From Methanosphaera stadtmanae (GTDB taxonomy: Archaea; Methanobacteriota; Methanobacteria; Methanobacteriales; Methanobacteriaceae), in NCBI GenBank assembly GCA_015062825.1, contig SUTR01000010.1:1-57453 (forward strand): a stretch of 57,453 nucleotides of DNA. The letters are read 5' to 3'. Of this stretch, positions 1 to 9,569 are shown piece after piece (within the stretch, counting starts at the first letter, position 1; every line of letters starts with the position of its first letter). The translations under genes and the position numbers were made by a program. The notes under the pieces are model-generated. The model was not told the DNA's origin and did not search any database. It saw nothing but the letters and a program-made list of their open reading frames with translations.

Positions 1-49
1 TTTATCAATACTTATTTTTAGCAAGATAATCAAAGAGTTGAATTAAACA

Positions 50-1285
50 ATGAAAACATATAATACCATAATTATTGGTGGAGGAGCAAGTGGAATACTT
101 GCAGGAATATATCTTGATGACAGCAATAGTATCTTATTAGAACAGAATGAAAAATTAGGCAAAAAAATGTTAATTACCGGCGGTGGTCGTTGCAACCTAA
201 CAAATAATAGTCCATTTAAGGATTATATAAAAAATTACTATAATAAGGGAAACTATTATAGGCCTGCATTTAATGTCTTTTTCAATAAGGATATAATTAA
301 ATTATTAGAAGATAATGGATGTCCAACCAAAATTGAAGAAGACAATAGAGTATTTCCATCAAGTGATAAATCAGAAAGTGTTGTAAACTGTTTAACAAAT
401 TTACTTAAGAAATCAAATACCGAATATAAGTTGAACGCTAAAGTAAAAAGCATTATAAAAAAAGATGACAAATTTCTTATTGAATATAACAATACATCCA
501 TAAAGAGTAAAAATGTAATACTTTCAACAGGTGGATTGACCTATCCACAGACCGGTTCAGATTCTTCAGGATACAATATGGCAATAAATCTTGGACATAC
601 GAAAACAGATTTTATGGGAGGATTATCACCTATAAGCATTAAAGAAACATGGATTAGGAAACTTCAAGCAATAACATTAAATGTAAAGATAGAAATTAAA
701 GCAAATAAGAAATCAATTGTAAAATGTGAAGGTTCCATAATATTTACCCATAATGGCCTTAGTGGATTTCCAATACTTGATAATAGTATGAATATACAAA
801 GACATTTAAATAAAAATGAAAAGGTAGTTATTAATTTGGATTTAACAGAGAAGTTTTCCTATGAAGAACTTGATAATAAATTACAAAAGGATTTTGTCGA
901 ATACTCTAATCAGGGACTTAAAAGATACCTACACCAATATCTTCCAAAGAATATGACCAACATATTCTTAGAACATTTAGACATTAATCCAGACACTAAA
1001 TTAAATCAGGTTACCAAAAAGGATAGATTGAAAATCCGTGACAATCTAAAAAGGCTACAATTAACTGTGGATAAAGTTCTCCAAAAAGAGGCTATGGTGA
1101 CAAATAGTGGAATTTTACAAAAGGAAATCGACCCCAATACCTGTCAGTCAAAGATTGTTAATAATCTTTACATTATAGGAGAACTGATTGAAGGCTGTGG
1201 AATCTGTGGAGGTTATAATCTTCAAAAGGCTTTTTCTACAGGAGTACTAGCTGCAAAAAGCATTAAAGGAGATGAAATAGTTTGA
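50..1285 (+). CDS. HI0933/YhiN-family FAD-dependent oxidoreductase
   Basis: A 411-residue soluble flavoprotein. The N-terminus carries a Rossmann FAD-binding motif GGGASG (about residues 10-15), followed by KKMLITGGGRCNLTN (about 38-52), which is diagnostic of the HI0933/YhiN/BaiN-like family. The C-terminus ends with GCGICGGYNLQ, the second FAD contact of this family, so both ends are intact and the length is normal. The substrate is unknown for most members; some bacterial relatives reduce enone bile acids, but nothing here supports that role. The ATG at 50 has no strong ribosome-binding site. The stop overlaps the TTG start of the next gene by 4 bases, which suggests translational coupling. 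Confidence 0.85.
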   Translation: MKTYNTIIIGGGASGILAGIYLDDSNSILLEQNEKLGKKMLITGGGRCNLTNNSPFKDYIKNYYNKGNYYRPAFNVFFNKDIIKLLEDNGCPTKIEEDNRVFPSSDKSESVVNCLTNLLKKSNTEYKLNAKVKSIIKKDDKFLIEYNNTSIKSKNVILSTGGLTYPQTGSDSSGYNMAINLGHTKTDFMGGLSPISIKETWIRKLQAITLNVKIEIKANKKSIVKCEGSIIFTHNGLSGFPILDNSMNIQRHLNKNEKVVINLDLTEKFSYEELDNKLQKDFVEYSNQGLKRYLHQYLPKNMTNIFLEHLDINPDTKLNQVTKKDRLKIRDNLKRLQLTVDKVLQKEAMVTNSGILQKEIDPNTCQSKIVNNLYIIGELIEGCGICGGYNLQKAFSTGVLAAKSIKGDEIV

Positions 1286-1827
1286 TATTACTTAGTTATG
1301 ATAGAAGACAATATCAGAATGATATGATAAATCATATCAAATTACTGGATAATGTTGTAGAAATAGGATGCCATGTAGGAATATCCACTAAAATAATCTC
1401 ACGATTAAATCAAGATGGAATTGTTTATGCCTTTGATAACAGCCCCGAAAGTAATGAAGCCATGAATAATCTGGGCCTTGATTATAGAAACATAAAGTTC
1501 TTTAACAAGGATGTTAGGGATGAAAAGGTATTATATGAATTTGTAGAAAAATATGGTCAAATAGACGTATTATGTATAGATTTAGGTGGTGGATATCATC
1601 CAGACACAGTTTTTAAAGTATTTTTCATATGGTCTTCTGTTTTAAAACCAAGAGTAACAATGATACGAAACAGGGGCTTGATAGATTTTATAAATTCAGC
1701 AACAACATTTGAAAATATACAGTCAAAGAATGGTTACCTTGAAAGTTCATACAAAGATATCTTGCCATCATCATTGAAAGAATTACAATTATGGTCTAAA
1801 AAAAATAAAAAATTAAAAAATCAATAA
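1282..1827 (+). CDS. class I SAM-dependent methyltransferase-like protein
   Basis: 181 residues with a Rossmann methyltransferase core. Motif I reads VVEIGCHVG (about 26-34), then an acidic strand end VYAFDNS (motif II) and IDVLCIDLGGG (motif IV region). No substrate-specific domain is visible and I cannot name the target. The start is a TTG overlapping the preceding flavoprotein stop, so the two are probably one transcript. The tail is Lys/Asn-rich. A methanogen-specific methyltransferase is the safest description; loss of catalytic activity cannot be excluded from sequence alone. Confidence 0.65.
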   Translation: MILLSYDRRQYQNDMINHIKLLDNVVEIGCHVGISTKIISRLNQDGIVYAFDNSPESNEAMNNLGLDYRNIKFFNKDVRDEKVLYEFVEKYGQIDVLCIDLGGGYHPDTVFKVFFIWSSVLKPRVTMIRNRGLIDFINSATTFENIQSKNGYLESSYKDILPSSLKELQLWSKKNKKLKNQ

Positions 1828-1911
1828 TCATTTTAAAGAGAAAAAATAAACATTGTATTAATTACATAAGATGTAGTATATATTCAAATCAAAAAAAAAT
1901 AGAAGAGGATT

Positions 1912-2706
1912 ATGATGATAGGAAAAAAAATCAGAATAGAAAGGATTATCAACCGTAAAACAGGAAAATGCGTAATCGCACCAATGGACCATGGAATATC
2001 CGGCGGACCATTACCAGGACTAATAAACATGACAAAGACTATTGATTCAGTGGCAAGTGGAGGAGCTAATGCAGTATTAATGCATAAAGGAATGGTACTT
2101 AATGGACACCGTGGCTACGGATCCGATATAGGATTGATATTACATTTATCCGCAAGTACTGACCTTAGTGTAGATCCATTCCATAAAGTACAAGTAACAA
2201 GTGTGGAAAAAGCACTGAAACTTGGTGCAGATGCAGTTAGTGTACATGTAAACATAGGATCCGAAAAAGAACCAGAAATGCTACAAACAACTGGTAGAAT
2301 AGCAGAAGAATGTGATGAATGGGGTATGCCACTTCTTGCTATGATGTACCCACGTGGTCCAAAGATAGATAATGAACATGACCCTGAAGTTGTAAAATTA
2401 GCAGCACGTGCAGGTGCAGAATTAGGTGCCGACATCGTTAAGACAAACTACACCGGAGACCCTGATACATTTAAAGAAGTAGTTGACGGATGTCCAGTTC
2501 CAGTAATCATAGCTGGCGGACCTAAAATAGAAACAGAAAAACAATTGTTTGAAATGGTATACGATGCTATACAAGTAGGTGGAGCAGGAGTAGCATTTGG
2601 AAGAAACATATTCCAAGCAAAAGATCCTGCAAAAATGACTAAAGCTTTAGTAGGAGTTGTACACGAAAATCTTACTCCTGAAGAAGCTCTTGAAATATTA
2701 AAATAA
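1912..2706 (+). CDS. aroA': 2-amino-3,7-dideoxy-D-threo-hept-6-ulosonate synthase
   Basis: A 264-residue class I aldolase-like TIM barrel of the MJ0400 family. In methanogens that lack DAHP synthase it condenses 6-deoxy-5-ketofructose phosphate with L-aspartate semialdehyde, the first step of archaeal aromatic amino acid synthesis. The motif [10 protein letters not shown] (about 23-32) and the Schiff-base lysine in DIVKTNY (about K177) are present. An AGAGGAT ribosome-binding site lies just ahead of tandem ATG codons at 1912 and 1915. The next gene starts 19 bases downstream and encodes the next enzyme of the pathway, which makes the call firm. Confidence 0.93.
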   Translation: MMIGKKIRIERIINRKTGKCVIAPMDHGISGGPLPGLINMTKTIDSVASGGANAVLMHKGMVLNGHRGYGSDIGLILHLSASTDLSVDPFHKVQVTSVEKALKLGADAVSVHVNIGSEKEPEMLQTTGRIAEECDEWGMPLLAMMYPRGPKIDNEHDPEVVKLAARAGAELGADIVKTNYTGDPDTFKEVVDGCPVPVIIAGGPKIETEKQLFEMVYDAIQVGGAGVAFGRNIFQAKDPAKMTKALVGVVHENLTPEEALEILK

Positions 2707-2725
2707 ATAAAAGAAGGTTATTATC

Positions 2726-3805
2726 ATGAAATTTGCATGGGTAAGACCAAATGGTACATGGAACGATAGAAAAGAAGCCATAGTAAGTGCATTGGAATCA
2801 GGATTTGAGTATATAATAGATTTTGATAATGCTGAAACAATTAAAGAACTAGGAAATGCAAAAATTGTATCAGACAAAGAAGATTCAGATATAATACTTC
2901 TTGGTTATGATAAAAAAATCACATCAACTGATGTTAAAAAAGCATTAGGACAAGAAAAAGAAGTAGCAGCATATGTTGAGATTAATAACAAGGAAGATGA
3001 ATTGTTAGTATCCGAACTTGGAACTATTGCAGATTATGTAATTCTTAAAGGAAAAAATTGGAAAGTCATTCCACTAGAGAACATTATTGCAAGCTTACAA
3101 AATCGTACTTCTAAGATTATGGTTGATGTAACCAGTTATGAAGAAGCAAAACTTGCACTTGAAACTATGGAACATGGATCAGATGGAGTTCTTATCTCAT
3201 CAAATGATGGAAATGAAATACGAAAACTTGGTAAATTAATAGAAGAATCCTCAAGTGAAGAATATAGCCTTAAAGAAGCAACTGTTACAAAAGTTGAATC
3301 AGTTGGTTTAGGTGACCGTGCATGTGTCGATACATGTTCAATAATGGAGGTAGGTGAAGGAATGCTAGTTGGTTCCTTTTCCTCAGGACTATTCCTCATA
3401 CATAGTGAAAGTCTGGAAAGTGAATACGTGGCAAGCCGTCCATTTAGAGTAAATGCAGGACCTGTTCATGCATATGTAATGACTCCTGGAAACAAGACCA
3501 GATACCTGTCTGAAATCCAAGCAGGAGATGAAGTGATTACAATAAATAATAAGGGCCAGACAAAGACTGCCATTGTAGGTAGGGTGAAGATTGAAAGAAG
3601 ACCATTGCTTCTCATAGAAGCAGAATATGAAGGACAAAAGATAAAGACCCTTGTTCAGAATGCTGAAACCATTCGATTGGTTGATGATAAAGGAAATCCT
3701 GTATCTGTTGTTGACATTAACGTTGGCGATAAGGTACTTGCATACTTTACTACAGGTGCCAGACACTTTGGAATGGCTATAGAAGAACAAATACTGGAAA
3801 AATAA
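2726..3805 (+). CDS. aroB': 3-dehydroquinate synthase II
   Basis: 359 residues, full length for the archaeal MJ1249 family. It catalyses NAD-dependent oxidative deamination and cyclisation of the product of the preceding enzyme to 3-dehydroquinate, replacing bacterial AroB. The conserved start KFAWVRPNGTWNDRKE and the C-terminal block with SRPFRVNAGPVHAY (about 232-245) are typical. A GAAGG ribosome-binding site precedes the ATG. It is co-transcribed with the aldolase-like gene and followed by a hairpin plus T-run terminator, so the pair is a complete two-gene operon. Cytosolic. Confidence 0.93.
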   Translation: MKFAWVRPNGTWNDRKEAIVSALESGFEYIIDFDNAETIKELGNAKIVSDKEDSDIILLGYDKKITSTDVKKALGQEKEVAAYVEINNKEDELLVSELGTIADYVILKGKNWKVIPLENIIASLQNRTSKIMVDVTSYEEAKLALETMEHGSDGVLISSNDGNEIRKLGKLIEESSSEEYSLKEATVTKVESVGLGDRACVDTCSIMEVGEGMLVGSFSSGLFLIHSESLESEYVASRPFRVNAGPVHAYVMTPGNKTRYLSEIQAGDEVITINNKGQTKTAIVGRVKIERRPLLLIEAEYEGQKIKTLVQNAETIRLVDDKGNPVSVVDINVGDKVLAYFTTGARHFGMAIEEQILEK

Positions 3806-3825
3806 TTAATCTCAACACCATTTTT

Positions 3826-3857
3826 GATTGATGAACATCAATCTTTAATACTTTTTT
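3826..3857 (+). terminator. hairpin plus T-run after aroB'
   Basis: GATTGAT (3826-3832) is the exact inverse of ATCAATC (3837-3843), with a four-base loop, followed by T-rich DNA that includes a run of seven Ts. It lies 20 bases after the 3-dehydroquinate synthase stop. Confidence 0.6.
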
Positions 3858-3897
3858 TAAACAGATATTATTCATATAATAATTGGGGAATAATAAT

Positions 3898-4458
3898 ATG
3901 CGTGCATTTTTAGCAATTGAAATTGAAGATTATATTAAAGATAACATTGATAAGACACAACAAGAATTAAAGGATATTAATGCTGCAAGAATAAACTATG
4001 TAAAAAGTGAGAACATACACCTGACTCTTAAATTCTTTGGAGATATAGATGAAGATAAACAAGAACAGATTAGTAAGATAGTAAGAGAATGCATAGATGA
4101 TTATTCACAGTATACTTTAAAACTGGTTGATATTGGAGCATTTAGAAACATACATAATCCAAGAGTAATATGGGCCGGAGTTAAAGATAAAGAAAATAGA
4201 ACTGTTTCATTAATTAAACAATTGGATGAGAAATTTTCAAAGATAGGATTTAAGAAAGAAAAAAATTATACACCTCATATTACTATTGGCCGCGTTAAGT
4301 CCTTGAATGATAAGAATATGTTAACTGATTTTCTAAAAGAACACCATAAGACCTACTTTGGAAAAATGCAGGTAAAAAGCATATGTCTTAAGTCAAGCAT
4401 ATTAACCCCTGAAGGTCCAATATATAATACAGAAGAAAAATTTATACTAAGGGAGTAG
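3898..4458 (+). CDS. thpR: RNA 2',3'-cyclic phosphodiesterase (2'-5' RNA ligase family)
   Basis: 186 residues of the 2H phosphoesterase superfamily. Both signature motifs are intact: HLTLKF (H41) and HITIGR (H127), the two HxTx catalytic elements. The family opens 2',3'-cyclic phosphate ends of RNA; older annotations call it 2'-5' RNA ligase. I chose the ATG at 3898 over an in-frame TTG at 3883, because the TTG overlaps the GGGG ribosome-binding site and the family begins with MRAFLA(I/V). The downstream ubiX start follows within six bases, so these genes are probably co-transcribed. Confidence 0.88.
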   Translation: MRAFLAIEIEDYIKDNIDKTQQELKDINAARINYVKSENIHLTLKFFGDIDEDKQEQISKIVRECIDDYSQYTLKLVDIGAFRNIHNPRVIWAGVKDKENRTVSLIKQLDEKFSKIGFKKEKNYTPHITIGRVKSLNDKNMLTDFLKEHHKTYFGKMQVKSICLKSSILTPEGPIYNTEEKFILRE

Positions 4459-4463
4459 ATTAT

Positions 4464-5018
4464 ATGAAGATTGTAGTTGCGATAACAGGAGCAAGTGGAG
4501 TAATATATGCAATTAGATTACTTGAAGAACTCAAAAAAGCAGGTATTGAAACACATCTAGTAATATCAGAGATTGCTGAGGAAATAATCAGTCATGAAAC
4601 AGATTATAGTGTTGAATATGTCAACAATCTTGCTGACTATACCTATGATGAACATGATTTGACTGCAAAGATAAACAGTGGATCATTCTACTTTGATACG
4701 GCAATAATCATCCCCTGCAGCATGAAATCATTATCTTCCATAAGCAACGGTTATGCAGACAACACCATAAGCAGAGTTGCCGATGTAACCCTCAAGGAAA
4801 GAAGAAGATTAATAATAGTGCCACGAGAAACTCCACTGCGTACGGTACACCTTGAAAATATGACAAGAATTAGTAGAGAAGGTGGAATAATCCTTCCTGC
4901 AATGCCTGCATTTTATCATAATCCACAAAGTATTGATGATCAGATAAATTTTGTTATAGGAAAAATATTTGACATACTACAAATCAATAACAATCTATTT
5001 ACTAAATGGAAACAATAA
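4464..5018 (+). CDS. ubiX: UbiX-family flavin prenyltransferase
   Basis: 184 residues. The N-terminal AITGASGVIYAIRLLE is the FMN-binding start of UbiX, and PRETPLRTVHLENM (about 114-127) with the downstream PAMPAFYHNP block contains the conserved Arg/Glu dimethylallyl-phosphate-handling residues. The family joins a dimethylallyl group to FMN to make prenylated FMN, the cofactor of UbiD decarboxylases; no ubiD is in the window. The gene follows thpR by five bases, and cbiT begins 41 bases after its stop. Length is normal. Confidence 0.9.
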   Translation: MKIVVAITGASGVIYAIRLLEELKKAGIETHLVISEIAEEIISHETDYSVEYVNNLADYTYDEHDLTAKINSGSFYFDTAIIIPCSMKSLSSISNGYADNTISRVADVTLKERRRLIIVPRETPLRTVHLENMTRISREGGIILPAMPAFYHNPQSIDDQINFVIGKIFDILQINNNLFTKWKQ

Positions 5019-5059
5019 CTTATAATATATATGAATATATTTTTTTGAGGCGAATTAAT

Positions 5060-5635
5060 ATGTATTTTGAAATCACCCCTGACGAAGATTTTATAAAAAC
5101 AGATGGCGTACCAGGACCTACAAAACATGAAATACGTGCATTAGTAATTAGTAAAACATGTTTAACTGATGAAGATGTTGTTGTTGATGTAGGTTGTGGA
5201 ACTGGTGGATTAACCCTTGAATTTGCAAAAAGAGCTAAAAAAGTATACAGTATTGACATAAATCCCGATGCAATCCAAACAACCCGTGCAAACCTTGAAA
5301 AATTTGGAGTAGCCAATAAAGTTGAATTAATAGAAGAGGAAGGCCTTCAAGCATTAGATCATATTGAAGACTTTACAAAATTAATGATTGGCGGCAGTGG
5401 AGGAAATCTTCAAAATATTATTGAAGCAGGATACTTAAAGCTACCTGTTGGTGGAAGAATCATTATTACCTCCATTGTACTTGAGACTGCAACAGAAAGT
5501 GTGGAAATGCTTAAAGCATTAGGTGCAAATCCAGAAGTTGTTACACTTAACGTTTCAAAAGGTACTGTATTAGATAGAGGAGTAATGATGAAAGCATTAA
5601 ATCCTATAACAATAGTTAGTGCTAGAAAAGAATAA
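5060..5635 (+). CDS. cbiT: cobalt-precorrin C15-methyltransferase (decarboxylating), CbiT
   Basis: 191 residues, matching archaeal stand-alone CbiT. It methylates C15 and decarboxylates the C12 acetate of a cobalt-precorrin in anaerobic cobamide (B12, factor III) synthesis, which methanogens need for methyl transfer. The N-terminal KTDGVPGPTKHEIRAL is characteristic, and VVDVGCGTGGLTLEFA (about 38-53) is SAM motif I. The ATG at 5060 sits just after a TGAGGCG ribosome-binding site. A longer reading from 5006 would overlap ubiX and adds no family-like residues. A clear terminator follows. Confidence 0.9.
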   Translation: MYFEITPDEDFIKTDGVPGPTKHEIRALVISKTCLTDEDVVVDVGCGTGGLTLEFAKRAKKVYSIDINPDAIQTTRANLEKFGVANKVELIEEEGLQALDHIEDFTKLMIGGSGGNLQNIIEAGYLKLPVGGRIIITSIVLETATESVEMLKALGANPEVVTLNVSKGTVLDRGVMMKALNPITIVSARKE

Positions 5636-5661
5636 CTCCTAACCATATTTTTTAAAAAAAA

Positions 5662-5706
5662 ATTGCATATATTTAGGTATATGCAATCGAATTTCTCTTT
5701 TTTTAT
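5662..5706 (+). terminator. hairpin plus T-run after cbiT
   Basis: A ten-base stem: ATTGCATATA at 5662-5671 pairs with TATATGCAAT at 5678-5687 around a six-base loop. A T-rich tail with eight consecutive Ts follows. It separates the 3.9-5.6 kb genes from the CCA transferase gene. Confidence 0.65.
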
Positions 5707-5779
5707 ACAAAATTAGTAAATAAATTATTTACTAAATTACAACCAAAAGAATATAATTTATAATTAATTAATTGAAGAG

Positions 5780-7159
5780 GTGATTTTTATATACGATGAA
5801 ATATTAAAATCCATTAAATTATCTGATAATCAACGAAATAATCTATTAGAATTTAGTAACAACTTAATGAAGATAATCCTGGACTATGCAAAATCTAGGG
5901 ACATAGATGTAGAATGCAAACTTGTGGGATCTCTTGCAAAAAAAACCAGCCTTATAAACAAGGCAGATATTGATATTTTCATGTCATTTCCATTAAGTTA
6001 TGACGAAGAATTGCTTAAAGAATATGGACTGATGCTTGGAGAATACTGTATTGAAAAAGCAGGTGGAATAGCAGAAAAAAGATATGCATCACATCCCTAT
6101 ATGACAGGCATAATCAATGATGAAGAGATTGATTTTGTACCATGCTATAGAATAAAAGATTCAAGTCAACTAAAATCAGCAGTAGACCGGACAATACTAC
6201 ATACAGATTATGTTACATCACATCTGACAGACAAGGAAGCTGATGAAGTATTATTACTTAAGAAATTCATGAGCAGCGTAAATACTTATGGTGCAAACTA
6301 TAAGGTAAGTGGATTTTCAGGATATTTATGTGAACTATTAATATTAGAATATCATAGTTTTAAAAATGTTATAGAAGCAGCAAGTACAAAATGGCATGAC
6401 AAATTCATAATAGATTTAGAAGATTATGGAACATCACACAAATTCAACACATCCTTGATTGCAATAGATCCTGTAGATAAGAATAGAAATGTAGCAGCAG
6501 CATTGAGCACCCAAAAATTCTTTGAATTCATAACTGCTGCCAGAAACTTCATTGAAAATCCAAGCAAAGAATATTTCAACAACCCACAAGTTAACATAGA
6601 GAAGGATGAGTTAAAAGAGGAATTTATCAAGAGAAATACGACAACAGTAGTATTATCATTTGACGTACCTTCATTGCCAACTGATGTTATCTATCCTCAG
6701 GTTAATAAAACCATGACCTCAATTATAAACTATTCAAATCATTACCATTTCAATATAATTGATGGAAAATATTATATAGATTCAGAAAATACTGCGCATA
6801 TTCTTCTAGAATATGAAATAGGACAATTACCAAATATTGAAGTACATAAGGGACCTTTAATACAGGACAGTAAGAATTCAATGAAATTTAAGCAAAAATA
6901 TCCCCATGCATATGTGGATAATAAACGCTGGGCAAGCATAAATCAAAGAATGTATACAAATGTTTATGATATGATAAGAAATATTTTAAAAGAAGAAAAC
7001 ATTAATCAGATTAAACTTGGAAAAGATGTTAAAGAAGAAATATTGAATAAGTTTAGCTTGGTGGATATTTGTGACTATGTTGACTGTATGCAAAATGAGG
7101 AATATGAAGAAATCTATGAATATTTAAATCCAAACTATAGAATATATAGAAAGGATTAA
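5780..7159 (+). CDS. cca: archaeal (class I) CCA-adding tRNA nucleotidyltransferase
   Basis: 459 residues, full length for the class I archaeal enzyme, which adds the CCA end to tRNA using CTP and ATP without a nucleic acid template. The catalytic motif is visible as GSLAKKTSLINKADIDIF, with G50-S51 and the metal-binding D63 and D65. The central domain and the tyrosine-rich tail also look normal. The start is odd: the only standard start, GTG at 5780, overlaps the strong GAGGTGAT ribosome-binding site. Initiation may use an in-frame ATT (5783) or ATA (5789) instead. The gene ends exactly where the convergent priS ends. Confidence 0.92.
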   Translation: MIFIYDEILKSIKLSDNQRNNLLEFSNNLMKIILDYAKSRDIDVECKLVGSLAKKTSLINKADIDIFMSFPLSYDEELLKEYGLMLGEYCIEKAGGIAEKRYASHPYMTGIINDEEIDFVPCYRIKDSSQLKSAVDRTILHTDYVTSHLTDKEADEVLLLKKFMSSVNTYGANYKVSGFSGYLCELLILEYHSFKNVIEAASTKWHDKFIIDLEDYGTSHKFNTSLIAIDPVDKNRNVAAALSTQKFFEFITAARNFIENPSKEYFNNPQVNIEKDELKEEFIKRNTTTVVLSFDVPSLPTDVIYPQVNKTMTSIINYSNHYHFNIIDGKYYIDSENTAHILLEYEIGQLPNIEVHKGPLIQDSKNSMKFKQKYPHAYVDNKRWASINQRMYTNVYDMIRNILKEENINQIKLGKDVKEEILNKFSLVDICDYVDCMQNEEYEEIYEYLNPNYRIYRKD

Positions 7160-8134
7160 CTAATCTTTTCTTTCATATACAAATTTTGGTACCGCATCAT
7201 CAAATGGATCAAATGTTTCAATGTTCTTTATCAATGTTGACTTCATACTCACCTTTGAATGAAGTGTAGAAGGCAATCTTAGAATACGTTTTAAATCAAT
7301 GGATACCTTTGTATCAGTAATGTTCATATTTACTCGTGCAACTGCCTCAATTACCTTCTTATAACGTATTGGACCAATATTTGCCCTGAATAATCCCCAT
7401 TGATCTTCTTTGAGTAAATGTCTATTTTTTAAAACATCATTCAATAGTTTTTTATTAACATTATCCAGTTTAGAATCTTTTGTCAAATGCAATAATGTAT
7501 ATTTAGACCATTTGGTAAAATTATTAGGATATCCATAGTGTATGATAAAGTGTTGTAGATTAGTATATCCCATGTCATTGAGAAATTCAGGCATTTTTGC
7601 ACCAATGACATATTGAACGATTTGTCCTCGCATATCACTTGAAGAGTCTGTTACAGAATCATCAAGTACACGTACATGATAGCCCCTTCCTGAATATACC
7701 ATGTTAATATCCCTTAATCCCAAATCATCATTTAAAACGTCTTTTATCATCAATACTATTTCTTTTGCTTGATTTAGACATTTATCACATACCTGTCCTT
7801 CATCACAGTCACAGGTTCTAATAGGTATGTCCTTTGCATCCACATCAAATACCAATTCTGACTTGTTCCATCCCTGACGTTTTTCAGGTTTATCATAATA
7901 TGCTACAGAACAATATGCTGCAAAGGGCTGTTTTACCTTCATAAAACGTTTTAATCTTAAAGCATCAGGAAATGTTTTATACCTGTCATTAGGTCCTTGA
8001 CCATAATGATCAAATCCAAATTCCCTACTGGTTAAAGAATCAGTGATAAAATCAGGAACATCCTTCACATCCCATTCTTCTTTATAAAAGATTTTCCGTT
8101 CAAATTTTGATGCTGGCTTTAATTCAATTTCCAT
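7160..8134 (-). CDS. priS: DNA primase small (catalytic) subunit
   Basis: 324 residues of the archaeo-eukaryotic primase fold, which makes RNA/DNA primers for replication. The catalytic acidic pair lies in VFDVDAKD (D97, D99), and [12 protein letters not shown] (about 148-159) carries the conserved nucleotide-binding His. Four cysteines at about 108, 110, 116 and 119 form the zinc knuckle within the primase domain. It lies 67 bases downstream of priL on the same strand, so the two subunits are probably one operon. Its TAG stop directly abuts the convergent cca stop. Confidence 0.95.
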   Translation of the reverse strand: MEIELKPASKFERKIFYKEEWDVKDVPDFITDSLTSREFGFDHYGQGPNDRYKTFPDALRLKRFMKVKQPFAAYCSVAYYDKPEKRQGWNKSELVFDVDAKDIPIRTCDCDEGQVCDKCLNQAKEIVLMIKDVLNDDLGLRDINMVYSGRGYHVRVLDDSVTDSSSDMRGQIVQYVIGAKMPEFLNDMGYTNLQHFIIHYGYPNNFTKWSKYTLLHLTKDSKLDNVNKKLLNDVLKNRHLLKEDQWGLFRANIGPIRYKKVIEAVARVNMNITDTKVSIDLKRILRLPSTLHSKVSMKSTLIKNIETFDPFDDAVPKFVYERKD

Positions 8135-8201
8135 AGTTACACAGGCCTTTTAATTTAAAGAATATTAATCTTAATCCATAAATGTTTTTGATTTGTATTA
8201 A

Positions 8202-9536
8202 TTATTTGTTATTGTTTTCTTCACGTTCCAATAATCTTCGTTTACGATTATAATATGTTAATGGATTTCCTATCTTTTTACAATCCTTGTTTGGTGTGCA
8301 TAATGTTGACATATGAAGTTTTATCTTTTCACAACTCATAGGAGTATACCATTGAGTTTGTCCTTCATTTTCCAGTTTTAATTCAGAATGCATACCAAAT
8401 CCTAATTTGGAATTGATATTTATCTTTTCCTGTGGTTGATCCTTAAATAATGGAGGACTACATGATGCTGCTGCTTCATATATTAATGGTATTACCTCAT
8501 TATGTGTAATTTCAAGTGTTGGATCCACTTGAGATATTTTTATTGGTTCATCCAATCCAAATATTCCAGGATATAATCTGGAATATGCTATAAATGGAGT
8601 TAAGAACAATACTATTGCATCATTACGACTACCACTTTTTATTCCCTTCATACATTTCCTTACACATGGAGGAAATGCTTCCATATTATATGGAATTGGC
8701 TGATTATCATTTTGGAAGTTAGAACCTTTTGATGAAAATCGTTTTTCCTGAACATCATCCTCCACATCCCTAATCTTCTCAGCCAATGTGATTAATAATG
8801 GATTAGGTTCAACCATTTTTGTTTTTTCCTCTACTGTCCTAATATATTCCTTTGTATGTAACATGACTAGGCTTATAAGTAATGTTGCCTTAAGTTCAAC
8901 ACCACCGGTTACCTGATACATAGCCATAGGATCCCGATTATTTATTAAATCACCATATTCTCCTATGAAATCTTCAAATTCTATAATTACCCTACCATCA
9001 GCCAATAACAAGTTGTTTAAATCCAATTGTCCTAATTCCAACACTTCTTTTATCTGAGTCCATTTTAGATTGTTTGTATCTACCAGCTGATTTAATGCAT
9101 TTCTTAAAAAGTTTGACTGAACATCTGTTGGTTCTGCCTTAATTTTTTCAAGCCTTTGACTAATCAATTCCTTTTCTGAATCAATAAGTTGTTTCACCTC
9201 ATGACTTTGACTACCATAGACTATCGCTAATGCCTGACACAGCAGATAAAATGATACAACATCATACTCATATATGTCCGGATTGAATAGGTATTCATAT
9301 TTCTTTTCATTAAAATCTTCTAATTTCTTATATAAATACCATTCAAAACGTTTTAATGCAAGTTTCAATAAGGTATCCGGTATCTGAGCATCTATTCCCA
9401 ATTGCTGTGAGGGAGTATGAGTAATAATATTTACAAGGTCATCATCTTTCTTATCCAAGTATTCAATATTACCAAGTTTTCTAACAATTTCTTTAGCATC
9501 ATTACTAAATGGATTAATAAAGGAAGTTTTCATCAT
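8202..9536 (-). CDS. priL: DNA primase large subunit (Fe-S)
   Basis: 444 residues. The N-terminal helical region is followed by a C-terminal 4Fe-4S domain with cysteines in PPCVRKCMKG (C291), CSPPLF, MSCEKIK (C402) and TLCTPNKDC (C413, C419), the arrangement expected of PriL. The protein partners with PriS, binds template and initiating nucleotide, and regulates primer length. It is the first gene of the priL-priS pair. The start is at tandem ATG codons (9536 and 9533) with no good ribosome-binding site and an AT-rich TATA-like tract close by, so the message may have little or no leader. Confidence 0.93.
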   Translation of the reverse strand: MMKTSFINPFSNDAKEIVRKLGNIEYLDKKDDDLVNIITHTPSQQLGIDAQIPDTLLKLALKRFEWYLYKKLEDFNEKKYEYLFNPDIYEYDVVSFYLLCQALAIVYGSQSHEVKQLIDSEKELISQRLEKIKAEPTDVQSNFLRNALNQLVDTNNLKWTQIKEVLELGQLDLNNLLLADGRVIIEFEDFIGEYGDLINNRDPMAMYQVTGGVELKATLLISLVMLHTKEYIRTVEEKTKMVEPNPLLITLAEKIRDVEDDVQEKRFSSKGSNFQNDNQPIPYNMEAFPPCVRKCMKGIKSGSRNDAIVLFLTPFIAYSRLYPGIFGLDEPIKISQVDPTLEITHNEVIPLIYEAAASCSPPLFKDQPQEKININSKLGFGMHSELKLENEGQTQWYTPMSCEKIKLHMSTLCTPNKDCKKIGNPLTYYNRKRRLLEREENNNK

Positions 9537-9569
9537 ATGAATATATATCTATATTATTCTTGTAGATAA

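Noticed and set aside
1-49. Possible 3' end of an upstream plus-strand gene (LSILIFSKIIKELN then stop at 44-46)
   Set aside because: Only about 14 codons are visible and another frame is equally open, so it cannot be supported.
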